From Pseudovibrio sp. M1P-2-3 (GTDB lineage: Bacteria > Pseudomonadota > Alphaproteobacteria > Rhizobiales > Stappiaceae), in assembly GCF_031501865.1 (NCBI RefSeq), contig NZ_JARRCW010000001.1, positions 4,415,001 through 4,479,000 on the forward strand: DNA of 64,000 nt, in the 5' to 3' direction. Below the pieces are notes generated by a model. The model worked only from the letters and a program-made list of their open reading frames with translations. It was not told the DNA's origin and searched no databases. Position numbers and translations under genes: made by a program. Of this stretch, positions 29,735 to 38,750 are shown in pieces (the first letter of the stretch is position 1; every line of letters starts with the position of its first letter).

Positions 29735-30496
29735 CTACCCGTAGAGGTGAAGCTTCGCTCCATTTTGGCGCAGCCATTGTTTCGCCTCAGGCGTTTGAGG
29801 GGCGAGCTTCTCACAGACATGCCAGAACTCTGGTGAGTGATCCATTTTAACCAAGTGAGCGACTTCATGTGCAGCAACATAATCCAGCACAAACGGAGGA
29901 GCCAAAATCAAACGCCAGGAAAATGACAGACGCCCATCTGACGAACAAGACCCCCAGCGGGATTTAGTATCTTTGAGGCTAATAGATTTGTAAGAGAGCT
30001 GCAGCGATGCACAGTGCTTCAAAACCGCAACTTGAAGGTCTGCTGATGCCTGTTTTTTTAAAAATTCCAGTGTCTTGCGCTGGATACTTTCTGGCGCACC
30101 CGATATGGAGATAACCGCTTTCTCCCCTTCATCTATGAAGGACCGACTTAAGCCTCTAAGGTTGCCAGAATATCGAATGGTGTGTGCAAGCCCGCGAAGG
30201 GGTATCAGCGCATTTTCATCAAAAGGAATCCGCTCTGCAGTCCTCTCCAGTTTTTGGAGCAACCACATGTACTGTCGCTGTGCAAACTGTTGAGCAGTCT
30301 TAACTGTTCCGCCTTTGGGAACTGTCAAAACCGGCAGGTCTCCATCCACCGGAACACGTAGAATGTACCGCTTTGCGCGGATGTTATGTTTCAGCTTTAC
30401 ATGAACGTCCCGACCATCGCCTGAAAGGCAGATGACTTCACTGGACAGCCCGTCACTTTTTAAATTTCCTGTCAAAAATAACCTGCTGGAGATCAA
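29735..30496 (-). CDS. YgjP-like (DUF45) metallopeptidase
   Basis: About 253 residues. The zinc motif H-E-x-x-H is present in VAAHEVAHLVKMDHSPEFW (~210-228), preceded by SRWGSCSSDGRLSFSWRL, the usual DUF45 lead-in, and an N-terminal RRAKRYILRV-like strand (NIRAKRYILRVP). Relatives are cytosolic M48-like peptidases of unknown substrate. The exact start is uncertain: there is no ATG before the conserved region, and TTG 30496 or TTG 30475 (after AGG) are both possible. Confidence 0.85.
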   Translation of the reverse strand: MISSRLFLTGNLKSDGLSSEVICLSGDGRDVHVKLKHNIRAKRYILRVPVDGDLPVLTVPKGGTVKTAQQFAQRQYMWLLQKLERTAERIPFDENALIPLRGLAHTIRYSGNLRGLSRSFIDEGEKAVISISGAPESIQRKTLEFLKKQASADLQVAVLKHCASLQLSYKSISLKDTKSRWGSCSSDGRLSFSWRLILAPPFVLDYVAAHEVAHLVKMDHSPEFWHVCEKLAPQTPEAKQWLRQNGAKLHLYG

Positions 30497-30564
30497 AGGA
30501 GAACAATAGGGAAATCACAAATATCAATGGCATTGCCACGGCAGTAATACCGCCTCTTTGCCAT

Positions 30565-30587
30565 AAAAGCCCCCTTTAGAAGGGGGC
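30565..30587 (-). terminator. Terminator of phaZ
   Basis: GCCCCCTT/AAGGGGGC arms (30569-30576, 30580-30587) with a three-base loop. On the minus strand it is followed by TTTTAT, 48 bases after the phaZ stop. Confidence 0.85.
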
Positions 30588-30634
30588 CTTAAAATAATAT
30601 CGATCACGGTAGACTACAATTTCAATTGCACGTC

Positions 30635-31903
30635 TTACGCACCGACTTTTTGACGTTTAGATTCTGTATCCAGTTTTGGATGGGAGCGAATAAAATCAAC
30701 AATTCGAGGGGCAATTTCGGCTCGGTAACGAGATCCATTAAAGACACCGTAGTGACCAACACCGGGTTGTTCATAGTGGGCCCGCTTATGTTCCGGCACG
30801 TTGGGTGTTATTGTATGCGCAGCCTTGGTTTGCCCGATACCGGAGATATCGTCCTTTTCACCTTCAACCGTGAACAAGGCCGTTCTTGTAATCTTGGAGG
30901 GGTCCACAAGCTTATCATAATGGCGGAGCTCGCCTTTTGGCAAGGAATGTTCAATGAAAACAGCTTCTACCGTTTCAAGATAAAACTCGGCTGCCAAATC
31001 CATAACAGCCAGATACTCATCATAGAACTCACGGTGCTTATCTGCCCCGTCACCATCCCCTTCAATCAAATGCTGGAAGAAGTCACGGTGGGCCACCATG
31101 TGCCGATCCAGATTCATGCTCATAAAACCGGAAAGCTGCAAGAACCCGGGATACACTTCTCGTGTAATCCCTTTATGGGGAAACGGAACATCCATAATGA
31201 CATTGCGTTTGAACCAGTCAATTCCGTTCTCCACGGCCAGATCATTCACAGCGGTTGGGGCTTTTCGTGTATCAATTGGCCCGCCCATAAGCGTCATTGT
31301 ACATGGAGCAAAAGGATCTTTTTCCTCTTCCATGCGCGCAACAGCCGCCATCACAGGAACAGATGGCTGGCAAACCGCCAGTACATGGGCATCCTTGCCA
31401 AGGTGGTGAAGCATATCGATTGTATAATCAATATAATCATCCAAACCGAAAGGCCCATCGGTTACAGGGACCTGACGGGCATCCACCCAGTCGGTGATAT
31501 AAATATCCAACTCAGGCAGCAAGGCTTCAACCGTTCCGCGCAGCAGTGTTGCAAAATGACCGGACATAGGTGCCACGATCAGCAGTTTAGGATCTTTCTT
31601 ACGGCGGCTATCAACTTTCCGGTTAAAATGGAGCAGGTTACAAAAGGGTCGCTCCCAGACAACTTCTTCTTCAACATCCACTCGTTCGCCAGCTACCAGC
31701 GTTGTTGCCAAACCAAATTCAGGTTTCCCGTAGCGGCGCGTCACTCGTTCCAGCAACTCGCAGGAGGCGGCAATGTTCTTTCCCCAGTAGGTATGCGTTG
31801 CGGGGTTCAAAGGGTTTTGAAACATAAGTTTGGTAGCATCAGCCGCAGCTCTAACGGGCGTCATCGCAGCATGGTTAAGCTCATAGAACTGATAATAGAG
31901 CAC
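30635..31903 (-). CDS. phaZ: Intracellular polyhydroxyalkanoate depolymerase
   Basis: 422 residues of the alphaproteobacterial PhaZ type, which mobilises stored polyhydroxybutyrate granules in the cytoplasm. Marks: YYQFYELNHAAMTP at the N-terminus, LIVAPMSGHFATLLRGT, the lipase-like box VCQPSVP, and HYGVFNGSRYR near the C-terminus carrying the catalytic histidine. I chose GTG 31903, seven bases after GGAGGG, over TTG 31918, because it yields the family N-terminus MLYYQFYELN. No phaC, phaP or phaR is in the window. Two TGC-N3-GCA dyads lie upstream. Confidence 0.93.
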   Translation of the reverse strand: MLYYQFYELNHAAMTPVRAAADATKLMFQNPLNPATHTYWGKNIAASCELLERVTRRYGKPEFGLATTLVAGERVDVEEEVVWERPFCNLLHFNRKVDSRRKKDPKLLIVAPMSGHFATLLRGTVEALLPELDIYITDWVDARQVPVTDGPFGLDDYIDYTIDMLHHLGKDAHVLAVCQPSVPVMAAVARMEEEKDPFAPCTMTLMGGPIDTRKAPTAVNDLAVENGIDWFKRNVIMDVPFPHKGITREVYPGFLQLSGFMSMNLDRHMVAHRDFFQHLIEGDGDGADKHREFYDEYLAVMDLAAEFYLETVEAVFIEHSLPKGELRHYDKLVDPSKITRTALFTVEGEKDDISGIGQTKAAHTITPNVPEHKRAHYEQPGVGHYGVFNGSRYRAEIAPRIVDFIRSHPKLDTESKRQKVGA

Positions 31904-32273
31904 CTGATCGCCCTCCAAAGAGTTGTTTTTCTTCTACGTCTGCAACAACAAAATCCATAGGACGATCCTGCTGCATCGCAACAATATTAATAAATTGAAT
32001 AGGATTATTCAATAAAATTCTAAGAGAACTAAATACTAACCATCAACATTTTGTATATATCGCCAATTTCATTGCAATATACCGACCCATGATCAAATAC
32101 ACTTAAATGGTGCAGTGCAAAAATTACATGGTAAAACTATAAGCAAAATTAGAATTTTACAATATTACGCTACGTAACATTTCAATTGAAGTTCCCCTAG
32201 GCGAAATACTCCAAAATCTAGTACCCTGAGAATCAACAATTTTAAGACAAGAGAAAGGCCACTTAGGATAATC
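31904..32273. promoter_or_regulatory. phaZ upstream region with TGC-N3-GCA dyads
   Basis: About 370 AT-rich bases between hemW and phaZ with no gene. TGCATCGCA (31972-31980) and TGCAGTGCA (32111-32119) resemble the TGC-rich sites bound by PHA regulators of the PhaR/AniA family (CTGC-N3/4-GCAG). The match is short and could be chance. Confidence 0.35.
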
Positions 32274-33437
32274 TTAAGAAACCATCTCCGCGATGACGTA
32301 GTTAAGTAATGCCCGTCCATGGGCAGTTGCTCTAATATGAGAGTTACTCATCCACTCTATGAGGCCGTTTGCTTGTAACTCACAAAGTCTTTCCATATTG
32401 AAGGAGCGGCGGGCAAGCTCCTCATAGCGTCTCACATCCAACCCTTCAACAAGCCGCAGTCCCATGAGCGCCAGTTCATCGCTTTGCTCTACGTGAGTTA
32501 AGACAGTCTCTTCAATGAGACCAGTGCCACTGGTTTCAACGGCTTTCATCCATTGCTCAGGGTGCTTTTCCATGGATGTAGCCAGTTTAACCCCGTCGGA
32601 CTTCGTGATCCGCCCGTGAGCACCCGGCCCCACGCCCACATAGTCGCCATAACGCCAATAGACCAGATTATGCTTACATTCCGCACCCGGTACAGCGTGG
32701 TTTGAAACTTCATAGGCGGGAAGTCCCCGCTGTGCTGTTATTTCCTGCGTCAGCTCATACAGGTCGGCTGAAGTATCCGCATCCAGCTCTTTCATTTTTC
32801 CGGCAGCGTAGAGGCGATGAAACATTGTCCCCTCCTCTATGGTCAGCTGGTACATTGAAAGGTGGTCTGCAGCGAGGTCTATAGCAAGGTTGATTTCATC
32901 CTGCCAACCTTGCAGTGTCTGCTCTGGCCGCGCATAAATCAGATCAAACGAGATTCTGGAGAAGGTCTTGCGAGCAATCTCGACAGCTTGTATCGCCTCC
33001 GAAACAGTGTGCTGTCGTCCTAATACTTTCAGGTCTTTATCGTTCAAAGCCTGAATGCCAACGGAAAGCCGGTTCACACCAGCAGCGCGGTAACCTGCAA
33101 AGCGCGTGGCCTCCACACTTGTAGGATTTGCCTCCATGGAAATTTCGACATCAGTTGCCACGGACCATTCTTTGGAAATGGCTTCAAGAACCGTTTCGAC
33201 AGTATCAGGTTCCATTAATGAAGGCGTGCCACCACCAAAGAAGATAGACCCAACTGTTCGCCCACGCGTTAGCTGGGCAAAATGTTTCAGTTCCTGAACA
33301 AGCGCATTTGCATAGTCGCTCTGCTGAACAGGACGATGGCGCACATGGGAATTAAAGTCGCAATAAGGGCATTTAGCCAAGCAAAAAGGCCAGTGCACAT
33401 AAATTCCAAAGCCACCATCCGGTTCAGTTACCATCAT
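32274..33437 (-). CDS. hemW: Radical SAM haem chaperone HemW
   Basis: About 387 residues. The radical-SAM cluster site is CLAKCPYCD (C-x3-C-x2-C) following GIYVHWPF, with SIFFGGGTPSLM as the SAM-binding glycine motif and GVNRLSVGIQALND. The HNLVYWRYGDYVGVGPGAHG segment marks HemW; the fourth cysteine-phenylalanine pattern of HemN is absent, so it is not the coproporphyrinogen oxidase. HemW delivers haem to respiratory enzymes. ATG 33437, after AAGG, follows the rdgB stop by six bases, so it ends the rph-rdgB-hemW operon. Confidence 0.93.
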   Translation of the reverse strand: MMVTEPDGGFGIYVHWPFCLAKCPYCDFNSHVRHRPVQQSDYANALVQELKHFAQLTRGRTVGSIFFGGGTPSLMEPDTVETVLEAISKEWSVATDVEISMEANPTSVEATRFAGYRAAGVNRLSVGIQALNDKDLKVLGRQHTVSEAIQAVEIARKTFSRISFDLIYARPEQTLQGWQDEINLAIDLAADHLSMYQLTIEEGTMFHRLYAAGKMKELDADTSADLYELTQEITAQRGLPAYEVSNHAVPGAECKHNLVYWRYGDYVGVGPGAHGRITKSDGVKLATSMEKHPEQWMKAVETSGTGLIEETVLTHVEQSDELALMGLRLVEGLDVRRYEELARRSFNMERLCELQANGLIEWMSNSHIRATAHGRALLNYVIAEMVS

Positions 33438-33443
33438 CAAGCC

Positions 33444-34070
33444 TTAACTAGATATCGCAGCTTTAAACAGGTCAAACGCTCGCGCCCTATGAGACAAGCT
33501 TTCGCCAATGCCCTTCTTTTCTTCCTTGGTCATTTCGCCGAATGTCCGGTCAAAGCCCTCGGGTTGGAACACGGGATCATAGCCAAAGCCTTCCAAACCA
33601 CGAGGTGGCCAGACGACTTCACCATGAACTTCGCCGCGGTAGTGCTGGGTATGCCCATCAGGCCATGCCAAGCACAGCACCGCCACAAAATGGCCTCCGC
33701 GCTGTTCTGGAGTTTGAGCGCCTTTTTCCTGCAGCTTGTCTTCAACAGACTGCATAGCCACGGCAAAATCCTTTTCAGGCCCCGCCCAGCGCGCAGAAAA
33801 GATCCCCGGATCACCATCAAGGGCCTTCACGCAAAAGCCGCTATCATCAGCAAGAGCAGGCAAATTGGCAGCACGCGCAGCAGCCAATGCCTTGATGGCA
33901 GCATTGGCTTCGAACGTATCCCCATCTTCAACAGGCTCCGGCAAGCCAAGACCTCCAGCAGAGATGACTTCAAAGCCCATAGGCGCCAGAAGGTCCTGTA
34001 TCTCTTTCAGCTTGCCCTTGTTATGGGTCGCCAAAACAAGGCGGCAAGGCTCCAACTTTCTATGGGACAC
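33444..34070 (-). CDS. rdgB: XTP/dITP pyrophosphatase RdgB (HAM1 family)
   Basis: 208 residues. It removes deaminated purine nucleotides (ITP, XTP) from the pool. Marks: [14 protein letters not shown] at the N-terminus, [24 protein letters not shown] carries the catalytic acidic residues, and [11 protein letters not shown] 34070 is seven bases after AGGAG; TTG 34076 would be too close to that site. Situated ten bases downstream of rph in the same direction. Confidence 0.95.
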   Translation of the reverse strand: MSHRKLEPCRLVLATHNKGKLKEIQDLLAPMGFEVISAGGLGLPEPVEDGDTFEANAAIKALAAARAANLPALADDSGFCVKALDGDPGIFSARWAGPEKDFAVAMQSVEDKLQEKGAQTPEQRGGHFVAVLCLAWPDGHTQHYRGEVHGEVVWPPRGLEGFGYDPVFQPEGFDRTFGEMTKEEKKGIGESLSHRARAFDLFKAAISS

Positions 34071-34080
34071 AGTCAAACTC

Positions 34081-34800
34081 CTAAAGAACTGTCAGCTTCT
34101 GCAGTTCCACAAGCTTGGAAATGCTGTTTTTCGCAAGGCCCATCAACTTCAGGAATTCTTCCTCGGAGAAAGGCTCACCTTCGGCAGTACCCTGAACTTC
34201 AACCAGACCGCCTTTTCCAGTCATCACGAAGTTTGCATCCGTATCAGCAGATGAATCTTCGTCATAGTCCAGATCAGCAACAGCTTCACCCTCATAGATA
34301 CCGCAGGAGATCGCAGCAACATGATCTTTCAAGACTTCGTCAGTCTTAATCATATCACGCGCTTCCATCCACTTGAGACAGTCGTGCAGTGCAACCCAAG
34401 CTCCAGTGATAGAGGCTGTACGCGTACCGCCATCCGCCTGAATCACATCACAATCAACAGTAATCTGACGCTCTCCAAGGGCTTTCAGGTCCACAACTGC
34501 ACGCAGCGAGCGGGCAATAAGGCGCTGGATTTCCAGCGTGCGGCCAGACTGTTTGCCAGAAGAAGCTTCACGGCGCATACGGTCGTGGGTCGAGCGGGGC
34601 AACATGCCATATTCGGCGGTCACCCAACCACGGTTTTGTCCACGCAGCCAAGGCGGAACACGCTCTTCAAGGCTGGCAGTGCAAAGCACATGGGTATCAC
34701 CAAATTTTACAAGGCAGGAGCCTTCAGCATGCTTGGTCACACCACGTTCAAGGGTAACTGGCCGCGTTTCTTCAGGTGCACGCTTGGATGGACGTTTCAA
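34081..34800 (-). CDS. rph: Ribonuclease PH
   Basis: 239 residues, the family length. A phosphorolytic 3'-5' exoribonuclease that trims tRNA 3' ends. Visible: [29 protein letters not shown], the arginine-rich [19 protein letters not shown], and [20 protein letters not shown] with the phosphate/metal site. TTG 34800 is chosen because TGGAG lies seven bases upstream and it gives the family N-terminus. It is divergent from hrcA, the classical alphaproteobacterial arrangement. Confidence 0.95.
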   Translation of the reverse strand: MKRPSKRAPEETRPVTLERGVTKHAEGSCLVKFGDTHVLCTASLEERVPPWLRGQNRGWVTAEYGMLPRSTHDRMRREASSGKQSGRTLEIQRLIARSLRAVVDLKALGERQITVDCDVIQADGGTRTASITGAWVALHDCLKWMEARDMIKTDEVLKDHVAAISCGIYEGEAVADLDYDEDSSADTDANFVMTGKGGLVEVQGTAEGEPFSEEEFLKLMGLAKNSISKLVELQKLTVL

Positions 34801-35017
34801 AGTCTTTCTCCATAAATTGGCTTGGCAAAGGTACAAACACAGGAAAATCTTAATGCCTTTTAGACATGTAACACCACAGACGCAAAGGCTCGATCCAATT
34901 TTTTACTAGTTGCCCCTTGTTTAATAGGAGATTCAATCACCTTGATGGAATTGCAAAAATGTTGTCGTTCAGATTAATCTACCTATAAGTTGCTCCCAAA
35001 TAAGGAATTCATAGAGC

Positions 35018-36085
35018 GTGACCAGTGGCCCACCTTCCGCTCCCGTCAAAAATCTCAACGAGCGTTCTCGGGAAATTTTCCGCAGAATCGTCGAAAATTA
35101 TTTGATAACCGGAGACCCTCTCGGCTCGAAATCTCTGGCCAGTGGCCTTTCTGCGCCGCTTTCACCGGCTTCCATTCGCAATGTGATGTCCGATCTGGAG
35201 AATATGGGGCTTTTATACTCGCCTCATACAAGCGCAGGTAGGCTCCCCACAGAAACAGGCCTGCGGCTTTTCGTGGATGGCCTGTTGGAAATTGGTGACC
35301 TGACAAAGGAAGAGCGAGAGCAGATTGCCGTCCAAATCAAGGCATCAGAACGTGAAACATCCTTTGAAAACGTCCTGACTGAAGCAAGCCAAATGCTTTC
35401 CGGCTTGAGTCAGGGAGCTGGCGTTGTTCTTGCAACAAAGCAGGATGTCACTCTGCGCCATGTTGAGTTCGTCCGTATTGAACCCCTAAAAGCCCTTGTT
35501 GTTCTTGTAAGTGAGGATGGTTCCGTTGAAAACAGGGTTATAGACCTTCCCCCCGGCCTTCCCCAGTCAGCTCTCGTTGAAGCCGGAAATTACCTAACCT
35601 CGGTTATTCGCAGTAAAACCCTTACAGAAGCCAAGGCGGAACTGGAAAAGCAACAAAAGGACAACAAAGCTGAGCTTGATAAACTCTCCTCAAAACTGGT
35701 GGAACAAGGCATTGCTTTGTGGAGTGGGGAGCAATCACATAAACGGAGCCTCATCGTACGGGGCCGCTCTAACTTGCTTCAAAATGTTGGCGCAGAAGAC
35801 GATTTAGAGCGTATTCGACTTCTATTTGATGATTTTGAGAACAAAAGTGAACTCATCAAGCTTCTGGAATTGTCTCAGGAAGGAGAAGGCGTTCGTATCT
35901 TTATCGGATCAGAAAATAACCTCTTCTCTCTCTCTGGTTCCTCGGTTGTGGTTTCACCATATCGAGACAGCGAGCAGCGCATTCTCGGAGTTCTGGGGGT
36001 AATTGGTCCGACACGATTAAACTATGCCCGTGTTATTCCAATGGTGGATTATACTGCACGCCTTATAAGCCGAATTCTCGGATAG
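35018..36085 (+). CDS. hrcA: Heat-inducible transcription repressor HrcA
   Basis: 355 residues: N-terminal winged helix (LNERSREIFRRIVENYL, then SPASIRNVMSDLENMGLL), a GAF-like middle domain and the C-terminal IGPTRLNYARVIPMVDYTA typical of HrcA. It represses chaperone operons by binding CIRCE. GTG start at 35018. No CIRCE dyad (TTAGCACTC-N9-GAGTGCTAA) is visible near it. In most relatives grpE follows directly; here the next gene is a MoeB-like adenylyltransferase instead. Confidence 0.95.
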   Translation: MTSGPPSAPVKNLNERSREIFRRIVENYLITGDPLGSKSLASGLSAPLSPASIRNVMSDLENMGLLYSPHTSAGRLPTETGLRLFVDGLLEIGDLTKEEREQIAVQIKASERETSFENVLTEASQMLSGLSQGAGVVLATKQDVTLRHVEFVRIEPLKALVVLVSEDGSVENRVIDLPPGLPQSALVEAGNYLTSVIRSKTLTEAKAELEKQQKDNKAELDKLSSKLVEQGIALWSGEQSHKRSLIVRGRSNLLQNVGAEDDLERIRLLFDDFENKSELIKLLELSQEGEGVRIFIGSENNLFSLSGSSVVVSPYRDSEQRILGVLGVIGPTRLNYARVIPMVDYTARLISRILG

Positions 36086-36100
36086 TTTGGAGTAACTCTT

Positions 36101-36907
36101 TTGCAAACCCTCAGCCCTTCCGAACTGGAACGTTATGCCCGCCACATTGTCCTGCGTGATGTGGGGGGCCCCGGACAACAAAAACTCAAAGCCGCACGTG
36201 TCCTCGTAATCGGAGCCGGTGGACTGGGTGCGCCTGTTCTACAATATCTGGCCGCCGCTGGTGTGGGTACGCTGGGCATTGTAGACGATGACACAGTTTC
36301 ACTTTCTAACCTGCAACGCCAAATCATCCACGATACGGATCAACTGGGAGAGCCAAAGGTTGCCAGTGCAGCTGAAGCAATCGCCCGCCTAAATCCCAAT
36401 GTAAAAGTAGAGCCCTATCCAACACGCATAGCTGGCCAAAACGCTATGGCTCTTATTTCCAACTATGATCTTGTGATTGATGGCTCCGACAACTTCAATA
36501 CGCGATATCTAGTTTCTGATGCGTGCTATTTCGCAAAGAAGCCACTCGTCACAGGGGCCGTGGGCCAGTTTGATGGCTCTCTGACCCTACTCAAACCCTA
36601 TGAAGAGAATAAAGAGGGAACACCCAACCCCACTTATCGTTGCCTGTTCCCGCAAAAGCCTCAGGCTGACACCTTACCAACGTGCTCACAGGCAGGAGTA
36701 TTAGGGGCCTTAACGGGCGTTGTTGGGTCTTTGCAAGCTCTTGAAGCTATAAAAGAAATCGTAGGATTTGGCGAAGGCCTACTGGGGCGTTTGCTTCTCA
36801 TGGATACAAGCAGCATGCGTTTTAATACCATAAAGTACAAATGGAATGAGAATAACCCGCTTAACGGGAATGACCCAAAAACATGGGAGCAGATGCTAGA
36901 AAACTAG
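36101..36907 (+). CDS. HesA/MoeB/ThiF family adenylyltransferase
   Basis: 268 residues. E1-like enzyme that adenylates the C-terminal glycine of a ubiquitin-like sulfur carrier (MoaD or ThiS). The nucleotide loop is VLVIGAGGLGAPVLQYLAAA, followed by SLSNLQRQIIH with the adenylating arginine, and the thiolating cysteine region YRCLFPQ...LPTCSQAGVLG. This most resembles MoeB. TTG start with GGAG ten bases before. Only 15 bases after hrcA, so likely cotranscribed. No rhodanese domain is attached. Confidence 0.9.
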   Translation: MQTLSPSELERYARHIVLRDVGGPGQQKLKAARVLVIGAGGLGAPVLQYLAAAGVGTLGIVDDDTVSLSNLQRQIIHDTDQLGEPKVASAAEAIARLNPNVKVEPYPTRIAGQNAMALISNYDLVIDGSDNFNTRYLVSDACYFAKKPLVTGAVGQFDGSLTLLKPYEENKEGTPNPTYRCLFPQKPQADTLPTCSQAGVLGALTGVVGSLQALEAIKEIVGFGEGLLGRLLLMDTSSMRFNTIKYKWNENNPLNGNDPKTWEQMLEN

Positions 36908-36920
36908 CAATCCACCCTTA

Positions 36921-37337
36921 GAGTCTGTTCAAAAATAAATCCTTGAATGAATGGGTAAATTCGTTTTCGTGTTCTGAAAAAACTTGGAGATCCCGAATAG
37001 TATGGACCCCATTCCCCAGTAAGCTTCACTGCCGTAATTTGCTATAATGCAGGAAAGAAAGTGAAAGGGCGAAAGCGCCATATCCTATGACTTGTTTTAA
37101 ATAGCAAGGTTCACTCTGCGGGTATTCAGGACCGCGGAAGCCTGGCGGGCATCTTCCAAAGAGTTACATCCCGCAACGCTGGATCGTTGAACGCATGTTC
37201 GCAAGGCTAGGCTGAAATCGCCGGTTTTCAAAGGATATGGAACGATGGACCGAAACCACAGAGACTTTAATGAGCGTTGCAACGATTAAGCTTATGGTTC
37301 GAAGCATTCCTCTATACTTCTATTCTTGAACTGACTC
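36921..37337 (+). mobile_element. Decayed IS5-family (IS1031/IS427-like) element
   Basis: Imperfect terminal repeats GAGTCTGTTCAAAAATA (36921-36937) and the inverted copy at 37321-37337 match at 15 of 17 positions. TTA lies on both sides, consistent with a TNA target duplication. Inside are fragments of the transposase: GRKRHIL-stop near 37067-37090, VHSAGIQDRGS, then in another frame RWIVERMFARLG-stop-NRRFSKDMERWTET. The element is shorter than a complete IS5 relative and carries stops and frameshifts, so it is inactive. The scar at 11282 is a relative. Confidence 0.85.
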
Positions 37338-37453
37338 TTATATTTAAAGGGTATATGTTCCCACTAAATCTTAAGTAGGCTTGTGAGAAGAGACTAGCCA
37401 CTTATCCTCCTAAGGGACATGTGGGCTATGCTTTGTGGGGGGAGGAGAAAGCA

Positions 37454-38698
37454 ATGCGCAAACTGATTAGTTGGACTGCTGCCAGCATACTAACTATTTT
37501 AGCTGGAACAGGCCTATATTTCCATGAGGATATTCAAAAGCTGCGAGCGCTCAAAGCCTATGCCAAAGCTTTCACGCCAGAAAATATTGATAACAACATG
37601 CGTACACTTCACGCATCTTACCCCAGCAAAGACATAGCCCCCCCCACACAGACCTACAAGCTTCAAGAAGCACTCGGCACAATCGCACTTCCAGAGACAT
37701 TTATGTATGATGGGAAACCTGTCTCCACACTAGGATACTTGAGCGCTTCACACACAACAGGGTTTGCCGTCTTACAAGGCGATAAACTGCTTTATGAAAG
37801 CTACATGCGCGGCAACACCCGTGAATCCAATGCATTGCAAATGTCGGTTTCCAAGTCCATCACATCTGTACTGACCGGCATAGCTGTAGACAAAGGCCTG
37901 ATCGAAGATGTTGAAGATCAGGTGGTAAAATACGTTCCTGAATTAAAGGGGTCCGCCTATGATGGCGCACGCTTGAAAGATGTTTTGGAAATGTCCTCGG
38001 GTATTCGCTGGAATGAGGACTATAAAGATCTGGACTCCGACCTTGTGCAATCCGTCGTGGCCGTTCTCACCGGGTCATTGGATGATTATACCAAACAAGT
38101 GGTTAAAGAAAGGGCGCCCGGCACTCAAAACCTTTATGCCTCCATTGATACCTACGTCTTAGGCTGGGTTATCCGAAATGCTACAGGACAAGCCTATGAG
38201 GACTGGTTCAATGAGCAGCTCTGGTCAAAACTAGGGGCTGAGGGATCAGCAAAAATTCTGGTGGACACCAAAGGACAGCCGGTGGTCTACGGAGGGTTTA
38301 ACTTACGTCTGCGCGATATGATACGCTTTGGGAAAATGGTCATGGATGGCGGTGTTAACCACAAGGGAGAGAGGGTTGTCTCGCAAGAGTGGCTCCGCGC
38401 TTCCGTTACACCCGACAGTCCTCGTCTGCAGCCGGGCTTCAATAACCCCGACAGCTCATCCCCGCTGGGCTACAAATACCAATGGTGGCTGCCACTGGAA
38501 TCCGATGGTGGAGACTTCACTGCAATTGGCCTTTACGGACAGTTTATCTATGTAAATCCGGTTCGAAAGGTGGTCATAGTTAAGACCTCAAGCGATCCAA
38601 CCTATTCGGAAGCAGAAAAAGGTCTGAGGGTGCGGCTACAAACCATCTCCATGATGCAAGCCATCGCAAAGCACCTTGGGGAAGCTCCAGAAAGCTGA
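37454..38698 (+). CDS. Serine hydrolase of the beta-lactamase class C family
   Basis: 414 residues, anchored by an N-terminal signal/membrane segment (LISWTAASILTILAGTGLY). The S-x-x-K nucleophile is in LQMSVSKSITSVL (~145), with the tyrosine motif in LYASIDTYVLG, the usual Y-x-S/N equivalent. Family members include esterases, D-aminopeptidases and 6-aminohexanoate-dimer hydrolases; the substrate here cannot be told. ATG 37454 follows GGAGGAG. Lone gene next to an IS relic. Confidence 0.85.
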   Translation: MRKLISWTAASILTILAGTGLYFHEDIQKLRALKAYAKAFTPENIDNNMRTLHASYPSKDIAPPTQTYKLQEALGTIALPETFMYDGKPVSTLGYLSASHTTGFAVLQGDKLLYESYMRGNTRESNALQMSVSKSITSVLTGIAVDKGLIEDVEDQVVKYVPELKGSAYDGARLKDVLEMSSGIRWNEDYKDLDSDLVQSVVAVLTGSLDDYTKQVVKERAPGTQNLYASIDTYVLGWVIRNATGQAYEDWFNEQLWSKLGAEGSAKILVDTKGQPVVYGGFNLRLRDMIRFGKMVMDGGVNHKGERVVSQEWLRASVTPDSPRLQPGFNNPDSSSPLGYKYQWWLPLESDGGDFTAIGLYGQFIYVNPVRKVVIVKTSSDPTYSEAEKGLRVRLQTISMMQAIAKHLGEAPES

Positions 38699-38750
38699 AT
38701 ATCTCATTTGGTCGAAGGTGATTGCCCGTTTAACACGCCCACCTCCCTTA

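Noticed and set aside
30626-31960. 444-codon open frame antisense to phaZ
   Set aside because: Complete overlap with phaZ, whose motifs and start signals are clear.
33282-34349. 355-codon open frame antisense to hemW, rdgB and rph
   Set aside because: Spans three well-supported genes on the opposite strand; no independent evidence.
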